Source: an uncultured Acetatifactor sp.
Lineage (GTDB): Bacteria > Bacillota > Clostridia > Lachnospirales > Lachnospiraceae
Length of the DNA: 64,000 bases
Direction: 5' to 3'
NCBI GenBank assembly: GCA_910583845.1
Contig: CAJUAB010000017.1
Location: 5,859 to 69,858, forward strand
Shown: one piece after another, positions 42,068 through 50,413 of the stretch
Layout: each line of letters begins with the position of its first letter
Position numbering within the stretch: position 1 is the first letter of the stretch
The notes under the pieces: generated by a model
Databases searched by the model: none
What the model was told of the DNA's origin: nothing
The model's input: only the letters and a program-made list of their open reading frames with translations
Program-made: the position numbers and the translations under genes

Positions 42068-43333
42068 TCACCCGGGGTCATCCATAATACCCACAAACAG
42101 CGGTACCTGCGTCTCCAGGTCCAGGATCATATAGACAAAAGGATGGTCCAGATACATTTCCACCGGTTCCTCCGCAGGCATTCCGCTTCCCGCGCACATC
42201 TCCACTATAGTCACGGCCCCCGCCCTGACCCCGTCCTCACTCAGTTCCATCACCGCTTTCTGGCGCACCAGGCTTATGTAAAGAGGCGCGCCCGTCTCAT
42301 CCGTACCCAGGCCGGAGAAATCCGCCCGCCCCGGATCAAAAGCCCGCTCCACCCCCAGATCCCCCAGAAGATCATTGAGATTCTGATCGCAGGTCACTTT
42401 GAATCGGGGCAGGGAAAGATTCATCAGCTTCTCCTCCTGCCCCTCCAGCAGGTCCGCGACCTGTCCGGGCGTCAGTCGGCTGCACAGCTCCCTGACCGTC
42501 TGCCCCGCCCGGGGGCGTATGGCCAGAAACACCAGTTTTTCTCCCTGTAACGGCAGGATCACCCCATCCATATCCGTATCCGCCACATAGGCCAGATACG
42601 TCAGGCCCTTGCGCATGGTCTGTACCTGTTTTTCTCCGCCGTCCTCCCGGTACCAGGTCTGCTCGCGGGTGGCATAGCCTTCAAAGCGGTACTGCCAGTC
42701 CGCCTCCAGATATAGCGCGTTCAGCAGGGCCAGACGAGCTTCCTCTTTCAGAGGCTGCGTCAGGAAATCCTTTACCAATCCCCTGGTATGCCCCTCCGCC
42801 CAGGTGTTGACAGCTTTCATCGCCTGCTGGGAACTCAGGTCCGCGCTGTAGACCTCCCCCCTGTAGACCTCCTGAATTTCTGTCAGCCAATCCGCATCCG
42901 CCGCCAGCCGCTGATCCAGCCAGGCGGAATTAGCCAATTCCAGTTCTACCCCCTCCCTGCTTAAAAGCGCCGCCATACACCTGCCCGCCAGAGTCTCATG
43001 CTCTTCTCCCAGCAGCTGATAAAACTCCTCCTTCGTCTCCTCACGGGCCCCCACGGCCGCCATGGACAGGGCCATATAGGCGGAGACGGGAGACAGCAGC
43101 GGGTTCTCCCACTCCGTCCGCGCAGATGCCTCCGTCATCAGTTTGTAAGAAAATTCCCGGACACTCTCGTCCATCACCGCTTCCTCCCCCGAGTTGTCCG
43201 CTCCGTCCCGGTATACATCCGAATCGGCAGTCAGCAATTCCACTCCTCTTATGTCTTCCGGTCTGTCGCCGCAGCCTGTAACCAAAACGGCGGTCAACAC
43301 CATTCCCGACAACCATTTCCACTGTTTTTTCAT
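42068..43333 (-). CDS. Serpin family lipoprotein, degenerate reactive-loop hinge
   Basis: A 421-residue secreted serpin. The signal peptide ends in the lipobox LVTGC. The serpin fold is clear from NPLLSPVSAYMALSM, LANSAWLDQ, LLNALYLEADW, and the C-terminal HPFVYMILD. The reactive-loop hinge reads EDGVRAGAVT instead of the canonical E-x-G-T-E-A-A-A, so fast loop insertion, and therefore inhibition, may be impaired. It lies 28 bases downstream of a second serpin and is a diverged tandem duplicate of it. Confidence 0.9.
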   Translation of the reverse strand: MKKQWKWLSGMVLTAVLVTGCGDRPEDIRGVELLTADSDVYRDGADNSGEEAVMDESVREFSYKLMTEASARTEWENPLLSPVSAYMALSMAAVGAREETKEEFYQLLGEEHETLAGRCMAALLSREGVELELANSAWLDQRLAADADWLTEIQEVYRGEVYSADLSSQQAMKAVNTWAEGHTRGLVKDFLTQPLKEEARLALLNALYLEADWQYRFEGYATREQTWYREDGGEKQVQTMRKGLTYLAYVADTDMDGVILPLQGEKLVFLAIRPRAGQTVRELCSRLTPGQVADLLEGQEEKLMNLSLPRFKVTCDQNLNDLLGDLGVERAFDPGRADFSGLGTDETGAPLYISLVRQKAVMELSEDGVRAGAVTIVEMCAGSGMPAEEPVEMYLDHPFVYMILDLETQVPLFVGIMDDPG

Positions 43334-43361
43334 GCTCTCCTCACTATCTATAGAACCCTAT

Positions 43362-44792
43362 CTATGCCGTGGGATCATCCATCATGCCCACAAACAGGGG
43401 AACCTGCGTCTCCAGATCCAGAATCATATACACAAAGGGCCTGTCGAAAAACAGATCCCGGGGCACAGGCTCCATAAGAGCGGCGCATTCCTGCATGGCC
43501 ACCAGCGTCACCGCGGCCGCCTCCGTGCCTTTTTCGTCCACACGGAATACCGCTTTCTGCTTTACCAGACTGATATAGAGCGGATTTCCCTGTTCCGTTG
43601 TACCCAGTCCGGAAAAATCCGCCAGATCTTTGTCAAAAGCCCTGACCAGCCCCATAGCCTGCAGACTTTCGTTTAATTCTTGGTCAAAACTCACCTCATA
43701 TTTGGGCAGACGCAGATTGCAAAGCACCTGACTCTCGCTCGCAAGCAGCTCCGACAGAGCCTCCGGGGTCAGCTGGCGGTAAAGCTCCCTCACCTCTGTC
43801 CCTTCCTGGGGCAGAATAGCCAAATAGGCGAAATCTCCGCCCTGGTAGGGGAGCAATACGCCCTCCCCCAAATCGCTGTGCAGGCACCGCTGGTCCTCCT
43901 CGTACATGCTCATGGTATCCACTTCCAGCCGGGTGCCGTCCTCCCTGGTAAAGGGCCTCATGGCCGTGTCCGAGGCGTCAAAGGGAAAGTTCCAGTCTCC
44001 CTTGAAATAGATGGCGTCCAGAACTGCCAGCCGGGCCTCCGCATCCAACGGCTCCTCCAGCATCTTCGGAACAAGCCCCCGGGTGTTCTCATTACACCAT
44101 TCGTTGATCTGATCCGTGGTCTTCTGGCTGGAAAGGATTCCTCTGTACCCCTCTCCCAGAAATATCTTCTCCATGTCCGCGATCCACTGTCCGTCCGGAT
44201 TCAGCTGCTGATCCACCCAGGCGGAGTTCGCTATGGTCAGCGTCATCCCTTCCTGTTCCCGGGGATAGCGCTCCATAAGTTTTTGAGAAACCGCAGGCAT
44301 TTGATTCCCCATCAGGTCCTGAAATTCCTGCGCCGTCTCCCCCTGGGCCCCCATACCCACCATGCCCAGGGCCAGGTAGGCGGAAACGGGAGAAAGCAGG
44401 GGATTCTCCTTCTCCATGTTCTCCAGCATCAGCTGCTGGGAAAAGCGCCGCAGCGCCTCATAACCGCCGACATTCTCCCGGTCCCAGCGCTGCTCCTCTT
44501 CCGCCAGCATCTGCCGCGGCTCTGCCACGCTGCCGGACGCTCCCGCCTGTGACGGCTGCTCCTCTCCGCCCCCGAACACTCCCGCCTGTGACGGCTGCTC
44601 TTCTCCGCCTCCGGACGCTCCCGCCTGTGACGGCTGCTCTTCTCCGCCCCCGGACGCCCCGCCTGTCTCTGTACGATTTTGCCGGTCACTGTCCGCCGTC
44701 AGCGGCTCCGCGCCGCCCGGACCGGCAGCGCAGCCTGCCAGCATACTGCCTGCCAGAATAATTCCCAGCCACATTGTCCATTGCTTTTTCAT
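43362..44792 (-). CDS. Serpin family lipoprotein with Gly/Glu/Gln tandem-repeat linker
   Basis: A 476-residue secreted serpin. The signal peptide ends in MLAGC. Residues about 30-85 consist of 13-residue repeats, GASGGGEEQPSQA, three full copies plus part, encoded by a 39-bp minisatellite (44542-44660). The serpin domain follows, with a canonical hinge EKGTEAAAVT and the scissile region near VAMQECAALMEPV, so it should inhibit serine or cysteine proteases outside the cell. ATG 44792 has AAGGAGG six bases upstream; ATG 44795 is the alternative. Confidence 0.92.
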   Translation of the reverse strand: MKKQWTMWLGIILAGSMLAGCAAGPGGAEPLTADSDRQNRTETGGASGGGEEQPSQAGASGGGEEQPSQAGVFGGGEEQPSQAGASGSVAEPRQMLAEEEQRWDRENVGGYEALRRFSQQLMLENMEKENPLLSPVSAYLALGMVGMGAQGETAQEFQDLMGNQMPAVSQKLMERYPREQEGMTLTIANSAWVDQQLNPDGQWIADMEKIFLGEGYRGILSSQKTTDQINEWCNENTRGLVPKMLEEPLDAEARLAVLDAIYFKGDWNFPFDASDTAMRPFTREDGTRLEVDTMSMYEEDQRCLHSDLGEGVLLPYQGGDFAYLAILPQEGTEVRELYRQLTPEALSELLASESQVLCNLRLPKYEVSFDQELNESLQAMGLVRAFDKDLADFSGLGTTEQGNPLYISLVKQKAVFRVDEKGTEAAAVTLVAMQECAALMEPVPRDLFFDRPFVYMILDLETQVPLFVGMMDDPTA

Positions 44793-45015
44793 CATAATCC
44801 TCCTTCTTGTGAAACTGAATTTTCACCGCCGCCAGACGGTAGGAACAAACGTCCTGCTTCTTTGGCATCCATAAATTACCTGCTGCATGCGCCTGTCACC
44901 CTCTGCTTTAACAGACAGCAAACAGAGAGGGAGGTTACAGATTTTTCAGATATTCCATTCGGAAAAAGAACCGGGAGCATAACACATACATCCCTTCTAT
45001 GTGTCCTCCGCAATA

Positions 45016-45057
45016 CAAAAAATGCGAAGCATAAACTTCATAAGTTCTGCTTCGCAC
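45016..45057 (-). terminator. Terminator of tRNA-Leu(CAG)
   Basis: TGCGAAGC (45023-45030) pairs with GCTTCGCA (45049-45056); on the minus strand TTTTTT follows. It lies 8 bases beyond the tRNA 3' end. Confidence 0.85.
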
Positions 45058-45064
45058 TATCTGA

Positions 45065-45148
45065 TGCAGGAGAAGGGACTTGAACCCTCAAGGTGTTACC
45101 ACCACACGGACCTGAACCGTGCGCGTCTGCCAATTCCGCCACTCCTGC
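45065..45148 (-). tRNA. tRNA-Leu (anticodon CAG)
   Basis: The 84-nt minus-strand sequence GCAGGAGTGGCGGAATTGGC... folds as a class II tRNA with acceptor GCAGGAG/CTCCTGC, anticodon stem CACGG/CCGTG around loop TTCAGGT (anticodon CAG), a long variable arm GGTGGTAACACC-like, and T-loop GGTTCAAGTCC. It reads CUG codons. CCA is not encoded. Confidence 0.95.
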
Positions 45149-45159
45149 GAACAATATGT

Positions 45160-45188
45160 ATACTACACCATCCAGAGAAAAAAGTCAA
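45160..45188 (-). promoter_or_regulatory. Promoter of tRNA-Leu(CAG)
   Basis: On the minus strand TTGACT (45188-45183), 17 bases, TAGTAT (45165-45160), ending 12 bases before the tRNA 5' end. Confidence 0.85.
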
Positions 45189-45391
45189 TACATATTTGCA
45201 AATTTTTTCAAAAATATTTATTATTTTTATTATATCCACAAAAGCCTCTAAAATCGGGTTCCGGCCCACATATCTGTCCGGAATTTCAGGAGGGAGCCCT
45301 GGGTACAGGCCGTTCAAGGCTTTGGCGCTCTATCCGGCCGGTAATCGCGCTGCCAGTGCCGAATATCAATAGAAACCCGGTTCACGCCCAC

Positions 45392-45420
45392 TTGACAACT
45401 GCCCCTGAATATGCTACTCT
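45392..45420 (+). promoter_or_regulatory. Promoter of the ECF S-component leader
   Basis: TTGACA (45392-45397), 17 bases, TACTCT (45415-45420). The transcript would start near 45427, giving a leader of about 245 bases before the gene at 45671. Nothing else was recognised between the tRNA promoter and here. Confidence 0.75.
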
Positions 45421-45426
45421 GTTAAA

Positions 45427-45514
45427 GGTTCAGCAGAAGCGGCCAAACAGACAGAAGTCTGGATCGTATACCAGGAAGGTATCTGCGCCCCAAAGGGGTA
45501 CGGGTGCTTTTTTT
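45427..45514 (+). promoter_or_regulatory. Riboswitch-like leader ending in an attenuator terminator
   Basis: The predicted RNA can form a three-way junction: GCAGA (45433) with TCTGC (45482-45486), enclosing hairpins CAGAC-agaa-GTCTG (45448-45461) and ATACC-aggaa-GGTAT (45468-45482). A terminator, GCGCCC (45485-45490) with GGGTGC (45502-45507) then TTTTTTT, uses the last bases of the closing helix, so the two folds compete. That is the layout of a transcriptional riboswitch. No known class was recognised; the downstream gene suggests a vitamin or cofactor ligand. Confidence 0.55.
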
Positions 45515-45670
45515 GCGTCCGCATCACTATGGCGGCCTATTTGTGGGAAGCGCGCGCGTTCCCTGTCAAGGTGCCTCCAGCGGCACAAAAGGGAGACATT
45601 GCTCCGCGCGTCCGCGGGAAATATACGGAACTTTGAAACTTTGAAGCCAAACAAGAAAGGACCTATCCTA

Positions 45671-46192
45671 ATGAAAAGAAGCATACAAAACCTGTGTCTC
45701 TCCGCTGTCTGCCTTGCCCTGTGCATGGTGCTGCCTTTCCTGACCGGCCAGATTCCCCAGATCGGCAACGCGCTGTCTCCCATGCACATTCCGGTGCTGA
45801 TGTGCGGCCTGATCTGCGGCTGGCAGTACGGCCTGGCTGTGGGCTTTGCCGCGCCGCTGCTGCGCTTTCTGCTGTTCGGCATGCCCCCCATCATGCCCAC
45901 CGGTCTGGCCATGATGTTTGAGCTGGCGGCCTATGGCGCTTTTTCCGGGCTGCTCCTTCAGTTTCTGCCAAAGAAACTCTACTGCCTGTACGCTTCCCTG
46001 ATCGGGGCCATGTTGGGCGGACGTATCGTATGGGGAATAGCCCGCTTTGTCCTGGGACAGATCGTGGGACCCGCTTTCACCTTCCCCCTGTTTCTGTCAG
46101 GTGCCTTTGTCAGCGCCGTTCCCGGCATTGTATGCCATATCCTGCTGATTCCGCCTGTGGTAATCGGTGTGCGCCGGGCAATGAGCCGGTAA
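45671..46192 (+). CDS. ECF transporter S component (substrate-binding membrane subunit)
   Basis: A 173-residue, six-helix membrane protein of the ECF S-component superfamily. The segments SPMHIPVLMCGLICGW and FGMPPIMPTGLAMMFELAAYG are typical of a widespread Firmicutes group whose substrate is often unassigned. It captures a vitamin-like substrate and docks with a shared EcfA/A'/T module encoded elsewhere. The start is ATG 45671 with AAAGGA upstream. A riboswitch-like attenuated leader precedes it, consistent with feedback by the transported compound. Confidence 0.85.
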   Translation: MKRSIQNLCLSAVCLALCMVLPFLTGQIPQIGNALSPMHIPVLMCGLICGWQYGLAVGFAAPLLRFLLFGMPPIMPTGLAMMFELAAYGAFSGLLLQFLPKKLYCLYASLIGAMLGGRIVWGIARFVLGQIVGPAFTFPLFLSGAFVSAVPGIVCHILLIPPVVIGVRRAMSR

Positions 46193-46356
46193 ACCGGCAG
46201 ATTTTCCCCTGTGGTGATCCTGTCACCCACCACATGCGGGCCTGGAACGCCTCTTTTGTGGAATATGGATCGTGCAATACGGACAAGCAGGGACAGCCCT
46301 GCCGCCGCAGGCATGAAGCATACTGGAGCGTGTCAATCATTCGGATATGTATCCCA

Positions 46357-46386
46357 CCCGCCACTTGCGGAGAAAATTTCGCAAGT
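46357..46386 (-). terminator. Hairpin after the GGDEF-EAL gene
   Basis: CCACTTGCG and CGCAAGTGG form a 9-bp stem around a 10-base loop directly after the stop at 46391. The T-tract is weak, so its role as a terminator is uncertain. Confidence 0.5.
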
Positions 46387-46390
46387 GGCT

Positions 46391-48106
46391 TCACCCGATC
46401 TGGTATTTCTCAAAAAACTCTTCTCTTGGACAGGGTTTGCTGTAGTAATATCCCTGTATAAAATCCGACCCCAGCTGCATAACCTGCTGCTGTTCCTCTT
46501 TTACCTCCACACCTTCTATAACGATCCGAAGATGAATGCTATGTACCATATTGACAATATGGCTCAACAGCTCACGCTCATAACTGTGCTGCATGGCTCT
46601 TATGGTAAAACTCCTGTCAATCTTTACGATATCCGGATTGAATCGACCGATATTCTGCAAGTTGGAATAACCGGTGCCAAAATCATCCAGGGCAATCTGG
46701 ACCCCCGCCTCCTTGAACCGCTTCCAGACCTTTTGCACGTTGATACTGTTTTCCAGATAACCGCTCTCGGTGAGTTCCATAATCAGGGCGTCCGGCGGCA
46801 GGCCGGTCTCCCGCAGGGCATCCATCACTTCCGCGAACACCGGGCTTTTGGTCAGCTGAATATAGGAGAGATTGATGCTGACCCGAAAGTCCGGATATTT
46901 TTTTCTGCAGACCCTGCACATGTCCGCCGCCCTGCGTATAATCCATTTTCCCACAGGCAGAATCAGACCGCTCTCCTCCAGAATAGGGACAAACTCCAGG
47001 GGAGAGATTTTCTCCCCGTCCGGCATCTGATAGCGCAGCAAGGCCTCCGCGCCGTACAATTCCTCGGTACTGGTATAGACCAGCGGCTGAAAGTACAGGT
47101 CCATCCCCGCAAAGTCGTTGGACACGGCCTTGCGCAGACTTCTGCTGATGGCCCTGGAGCGCAGAAACGCGTCATAATCCGGCTGGCAGAACAGATAAAC
47201 CTGGTTTTTCCCCAGGCGTTTTGCCTGCCCCAGCGCAAACTCTGACAGACGCATAATCTCCTCATAATCCGCCGCCTGCATGTCCTGCATATTGACGATA
47301 CCGCCGGATATGGTATAGACCGCCTCGTAATTGTGCCTTGCTATGGACTGCTCCACTTCCTGCTGAATACTGTAATATAACTCCTTATTCTCATCGGGCT
47401 CCCCGCCCAGCAGATCCATAATCAGAAACTCGTCCGCGATAACCCTGTATACGGACTGTCCCGGCAGCAGACGGCTCTCAATGCACTCTGCCACCTGACG
47501 CAGCACCCTGTCCCCATAGTCCACTCCCAGCCGCTCATTGATAATCCGGAAATCATCTATGCCAATGCGCATCACAAAGCCCTCGGGCAGAACGCGCAGC
47601 TGTTTCAGACGCTCTTTAAAAGAGGCGGCCCCCAGAAGACCGCTGACATTGTCCGCCTCCTGCTTCTGGCCGATCTCGTTGATACAGCCCAGCATCAGCC
47701 AGGGCTTTCCGCCGGCCTCCTGCAACACCCGCCCCTGACAGGTGATCCAGATCGGGGTTCCGTCCTTGCCCATCCAGCGGTAACGCAGCTCATGCTCCGC
47801 CTTCTCCCCGGAAAGAAGCTGCTGCAAATCCGCCTGCAGCATGGGATAATCATCAGGATGCACGACACTCCTTAAATTCTCCGTCACATTGTGAAACAGA
47901 CAGCCCGGCAGAGAGAAACGCTCCACCGCGCTCTCCGTAATAAAATAGGCATCGTTCATGATATCATATACAAAAAGATAATCGTTCATGCAGATCGCAA
48001 ACTGTTCCGCTATCCCGCAAAACGCGTCAAATCCCAGAGATTTCTCCAACTTCGGCATACTATCCACCCCTTCACAGACATACTCCCGATATACGGGACT
48101 GGCCAT
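46391..48106 (-). CDS. PAS-GGDEF-EAL protein, likely c-di-GMP phosphodiesterase
   Basis: A 571-residue signalling protein without membrane helices. A PAS domain covers about 40-150 (VVHPDDYPMLQ, RYRWMGKDGTPIW). The GGDEF domain at about 165-310 has RVIADEF in place of GGDEF, so cyclase activity is unlikely. The EAL domain from 330 keeps AEALLRY, ELTESGYLEN, DDFGTGYSNL and KIDRSF, so c-di-GMP hydrolysis is expected. Two starts are plausible: 48106 with GGGAGTCGGGGAA, and 48058 with AAGGGGTGG. It lies 27 bases after the SseB gene. It could influence the motile/sessile choice together with the flagellin switch. Confidence 0.9.
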   Translation of the reverse strand: MASPVYREYVCEGVDSMPKLEKSLGFDAFCGIAEQFAICMNDYLFVYDIMNDAYFITESAVERFSLPGCLFHNVTENLRSVVHPDDYPMLQADLQQLLSGEKAEHELRYRWMGKDGTPIWITCQGRVLQEAGGKPWLMLGCINEIGQKQEADNVSGLLGAASFKERLKQLRVLPEGFVMRIGIDDFRIINERLGVDYGDRVLRQVAECIESRLLPGQSVYRVIADEFLIMDLLGGEPDENKELYYSIQQEVEQSIARHNYEAVYTISGGIVNMQDMQAADYEEIMRLSEFALGQAKRLGKNQVYLFCQPDYDAFLRSRAISRSLRKAVSNDFAGMDLYFQPLVYTSTEELYGAEALLRYQMPDGEKISPLEFVPILEESGLILPVGKWIIRRAADMCRVCRKKYPDFRVSINLSYIQLTKSPVFAEVMDALRETGLPPDALIMELTESGYLENSINVQKVWKRFKEAGVQIALDDFGTGYSNLQNIGRFNPDIVKIDRSFTIRAMQHSYERELLSHIVNMVHSIHLRIVIEGVEVKEEQQQVMQLGSDFIQGYYYSKPCPREEFFEKYQIG

Positions 48107-48133
48107 TTCCCCGACTCCCTTCTTTCGTGGCTC

Positions 48134-48934
48134 CTACTGTCCATCGGTCCTGAATCTCTCGATCAGCGCCGGAATTTTATCCGCCATCAGAATGATATTC
48201 AGGCTTGTGGGATTGATTACTATGCCCTTGACATCTTTGCCCATGAATTTCTGAATACTTTGAAAGGGAATGACACTCGCCCGAAGTTTTTTCTCTCTGT
48301 CAAATTTCAGCATCTCCTGTCCGTCCGTAAAAATGGGCTGGAACATCTGACCTTCCTTATTCTTTACGCAGGGAATCCGGATGTTTGAGCCGTCCGGCAG
48401 GGGAGCCTCCCCCTCCAGCTCATGGGGCACCAGAAATCTGCTGCGGACAATATTGACCGCCATCTCCTCCTCATATTCATGCAGCGCCTGGGCATTGCGC
48501 TCCCTGCGGTGCATCTCCTGCATGAAATGGATACCGGACAACTGCATCTGCGGATTGATAAGCGGCCTCTTCTCCTCAGGGATCTGTGACAGATCCGGCT
48601 GCTTGATCAGCTTGTCCAGCGGGATTCTGGTCAGCCGTTCCTCCTCCTGAAACATAATGATGTCGATGCCGTAGGCAAACAGGCTGCTGAAAAAAGGCAG
48701 CATCTGCTCCTTGGGTACCTTTACCACCGCCAGTGGGTCCTGAAAATTCTCCCGCCGCACATCCGCGTAGTGCTTTGCCTTACTCTCCTCCACAAACGTC
48801 CAGATCTGATCCGTGAAATCTTCCTCGTCACAGGTGACGAAAGGAAGGCGGGTGCCTGCTCCGAAGGTCACATACAGCTGCTCCAGCTGCGGAATCCTCA
48901 TGGCCTGCTCTATAAAAGTGTTCTCATTCTCCAT
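48134..48934 (-). CDS. SseB family protein
   Basis: A 266-residue protein with an SseB N-terminal-like fold in two parts: VTFGAGTRLPFVTC and PLAVVKVPKEQMLPFFSSLFAYG, then a second related domain QPIFTDGQEMLKF and GIVINPTSLNIIL. SseB-like proteins are poorly understood; the name comes from a Salmonella translocon protein, but bacterial homologues are usually cytoplasmic with no link to secretion. It shares an operon with the PAS-GGDEF-EAL gene. Confidence 0.75.
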   Translation of the reverse strand: MENENTFIEQAMRIPQLEQLYVTFGAGTRLPFVTCDEEDFTDQIWTFVEESKAKHYADVRRENFQDPLAVVKVPKEQMLPFFSSLFAYGIDIIMFQEEERLTRIPLDKLIKQPDLSQIPEEKRPLINPQMQLSGIHFMQEMHRRERNAQALHEYEEEMAVNIVRSRFLVPHELEGEAPLPDGSNIRIPCVKNKEGQMFQPIFTDGQEMLKFDREKKLRASVIPFQSIQKFMGKDVKGIVINPTSLNIILMADKIPALIERFRTDGQ

Positions 48935-49067
48935 GCGCTTTCATAAGACCTCATTTCTCGTTATTTCTGCAAATGCAGATTTTATATGCTATTATTTTAT
49001 CATAAATCCCGCCCGGTGACAACCAAAAAGGAAATAAAAAGAAATCCGGAGAATTGCAGAAAAAGCA

Positions 49068-49096
49068 TTGACATTTCTTCTGTGAAATGGTAGTAT
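49068..49096 (+). promoter_or_regulatory. Promoter of tRNA-Leu(AAG)
   Basis: TTGACA (49068-49073), 17 bases, TAGTAT (49091-49096), 37 bases before the tRNA. Confidence 0.88.
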
Positions 49097-49133
49097 ATTA
49101 TCTGCTTGGGGAACTTTACCGGCGAAACAACAG

Positions 49134-49217
49134 GCGAGAGTGTCGGAACTGGCAGACGAGCAAGACTAAGGATCTTGTGCTGGCAACAGCGTGTGGGTTC
49201 AAGTCCCATCTCTCGCA
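49134..49217 (+). tRNA. tRNA-Leu (anticodon AAG)
   Basis: An 84-nt class II tRNA: acceptor GCGAGAG/CTCTCGC, anticodon stem CAAGA/TCTTG with loop CTAAGGA (anticodon AAG, expected to be read as IAG after editing, or to decode CUU), a long variable arm GTGCTGGCAACAGC, and T-loop GGTTCAAGTCC. CCA is not encoded. Confidence 0.93.
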
Positions 49218-49224
49218 GTAGACA

Positions 49225-49270
49225 GTGCGGAATCGGGCTGAGATGATCAGGATTCCGCACTTTTTCTTTT
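49225..49270 (+). terminator. Terminator of tRNA-Leu(AAG)
   Basis: GTGCGGAATC and GATTCCGCAC (49251-49260) form a 10-bp stem followed by TTTTTCTTTT. Confidence 0.92.
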
Positions 49271-49364
49271 ATGGCGCTGGACAGGGCCAGATCCGGCCGA
49301 AGTGTAAAGCCCTTATGCACCGTGTCTGAAAAATGTGGGGACGCGGTTTACAGCGCAGCATGCT

Positions 49365-49658
49365 CTAACGTTTATCCATATTTGTGAAGATATTTTTCAA
49401 GGCCTCTATATGTTCACAAATCTGATTTGCGGTATCCGCGTCCATCTCATTTTTTACCTCTGAAAATGCGTCCTCCAGTCTTCTCACATGTTGTTCCAAA
49501 CCAATGGAGGCATTGTATTTCCTCAGTATAATCTCATCCTCGTCCATAAAGATTTCAAAGGGATCACCCTCTCTAATTCCCAGATTTCTCCTGATCTCTC
49601 TCGGAATCACCACCCTGCCCAGATCGTCGATCTTGCGGACTATACCAATTGTTTTCAT
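49365..49658 (-). CDS. AbrB/SpoVT-type transcriptional regulator
   Basis: A 97-residue protein. Residues 1-48 are a swapped-hairpin AbrB domain (GIVRKIDDLGRVVIPREIRR, IREGDPFEIF), and the rest is a helical dimerisation region. AbrB-family proteins control the transition state and sporulation in Firmicutes. The start at 49658 follows AAGGGAGCGGAAGCGT; upstream frame to 49748 is not needed. It stands alone, with no clear operon partners. The neighbouring 49271-49364 holds no recognised feature. Confidence 0.92.
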   Translation of the reverse strand: MKTIGIVRKIDDLGRVVIPREIRRNLGIREGDPFEIFMDEDEIILRKYNASIGLEQHVRRLEDAFSEVKNEMDADTANQICEHIEALKNIFTNMDKR

Positions 49659-49814
49659 ACGCTTCCGCTCCCTTTTTACAAAATCAAGTCCTGTCACCGC
49701 ATCTGCATTTTTCTCCGGCAGGCCGTACTTTTGCGGCCGGACAGCCATATGTCCTATATTCTCCCCGCTTTTGTCAGTCCTTAACCGCCTGCAAGGGATG
49801 ATCCGTCTCTCCGG

Positions 49815-49911
49815 AACACATTTGAATAATGCTTTCTGGCAAATGTGAAAACACGGTTTGCCGCGGCAGATGGCAGAAATGATTTTTCAGGCGGCTCCGG
49901 ATGAGTAAAAC
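49815..49911. repeat. Dispersed intergenic repeat, copy D
   Basis: Starts AACACATTTGAATAATGCTT and ends GGCGGCTCCGGATG. Both ends match copy B. It lies between the AbrB gene and the DUF3842-like gene. Confidence 0.6.
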
Positions 49912-49914
49912 ATC

Positions 49915-50319
49915 TCAAGCCTGTTCCCCGATATGCCTTACCGCACTTTCGATCAGGCTTCCCATGGGCTGCTCCGCCACACCTGCCACAATGTTGTCGC
50001 AGTGATTCACCGGAATCAGGATTCGTCTGGCCCGGCTCTGCCCCACCGCCACAGCCATGGCGGGCGTCACCTCCCCGTACAAGGAATCGGCTATGACAAT
50101 CCCTATGGGGCCGACGATCACATCCGCCCTGCGGCAGCCCACCACCACAGCGTTCTCGCCGGTGGCGGCAGCGTCGGGGCCGGCCTTCAGCATGGCGGCG
50201 GTGGCAGCGCTGTTGGTCCCCACCGCCGTCACATGGGCCTGGGGAAACTGTTCCTTCACGGCGCTCACCAGCATCTTTCCCATGCCCCCGCCCTGGCTGT
50301 CTATAATCAAAATATTCAT
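49915..50319 (-). CDS. DUF3842-like protein
   Basis: A 134-residue cytoplasmic protein starting MNILIIDSQGGGMGKM with a nucleotide-binding-like glycine-rich loop, then GENAVVVGCRRADVIVGPIG and a C-terminal MGSLIESAVRHI. It resembles DUF3842, which has no assigned function; the assignment is from memory of the family. The start at 50319 follows AAAGGAGGCTCC. It lies about 95 bases downstream of the solute-binding lipoprotein. Confidence 0.75.
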   Translation of the reverse strand: MNILIIDSQGGGMGKMLVSAVKEQFPQAHVTAVGTNSAATAAMLKAGPDAAATGENAVVVGCRRADVIVGPIGIVIADSLYGEVTPAMAVAVGQSRARRILIPVNHCDNIVAGVAEQPMGSLIESAVRHIGEQA

Positions 50320-50413
50320 GGAGCCTCCTTTCTGCTCTGACATCCACTCTCTTTTCCCGCAAAAGGCTCCGACCTGCCTGTGCCTGTCTGCGTTATCAGA
50401 ATAGCAATCCCTC

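Noticed and set aside
42068..44792. Two serpins as one gene split by a frameshift
   Set aside because: Each has its own signal peptide, ribosome binding site and complete serpin domain.
45427..45514. THF, TPP or preQ1 riboswitch
   Set aside because: The conserved cores of these classes are not present; only the general architecture of a riboswitch is.
49134..49217. tRNA with anticodon TAA
   Set aside because: Counting the seven-base loop CTAAGGA from the stem places the anticodon at AAG.
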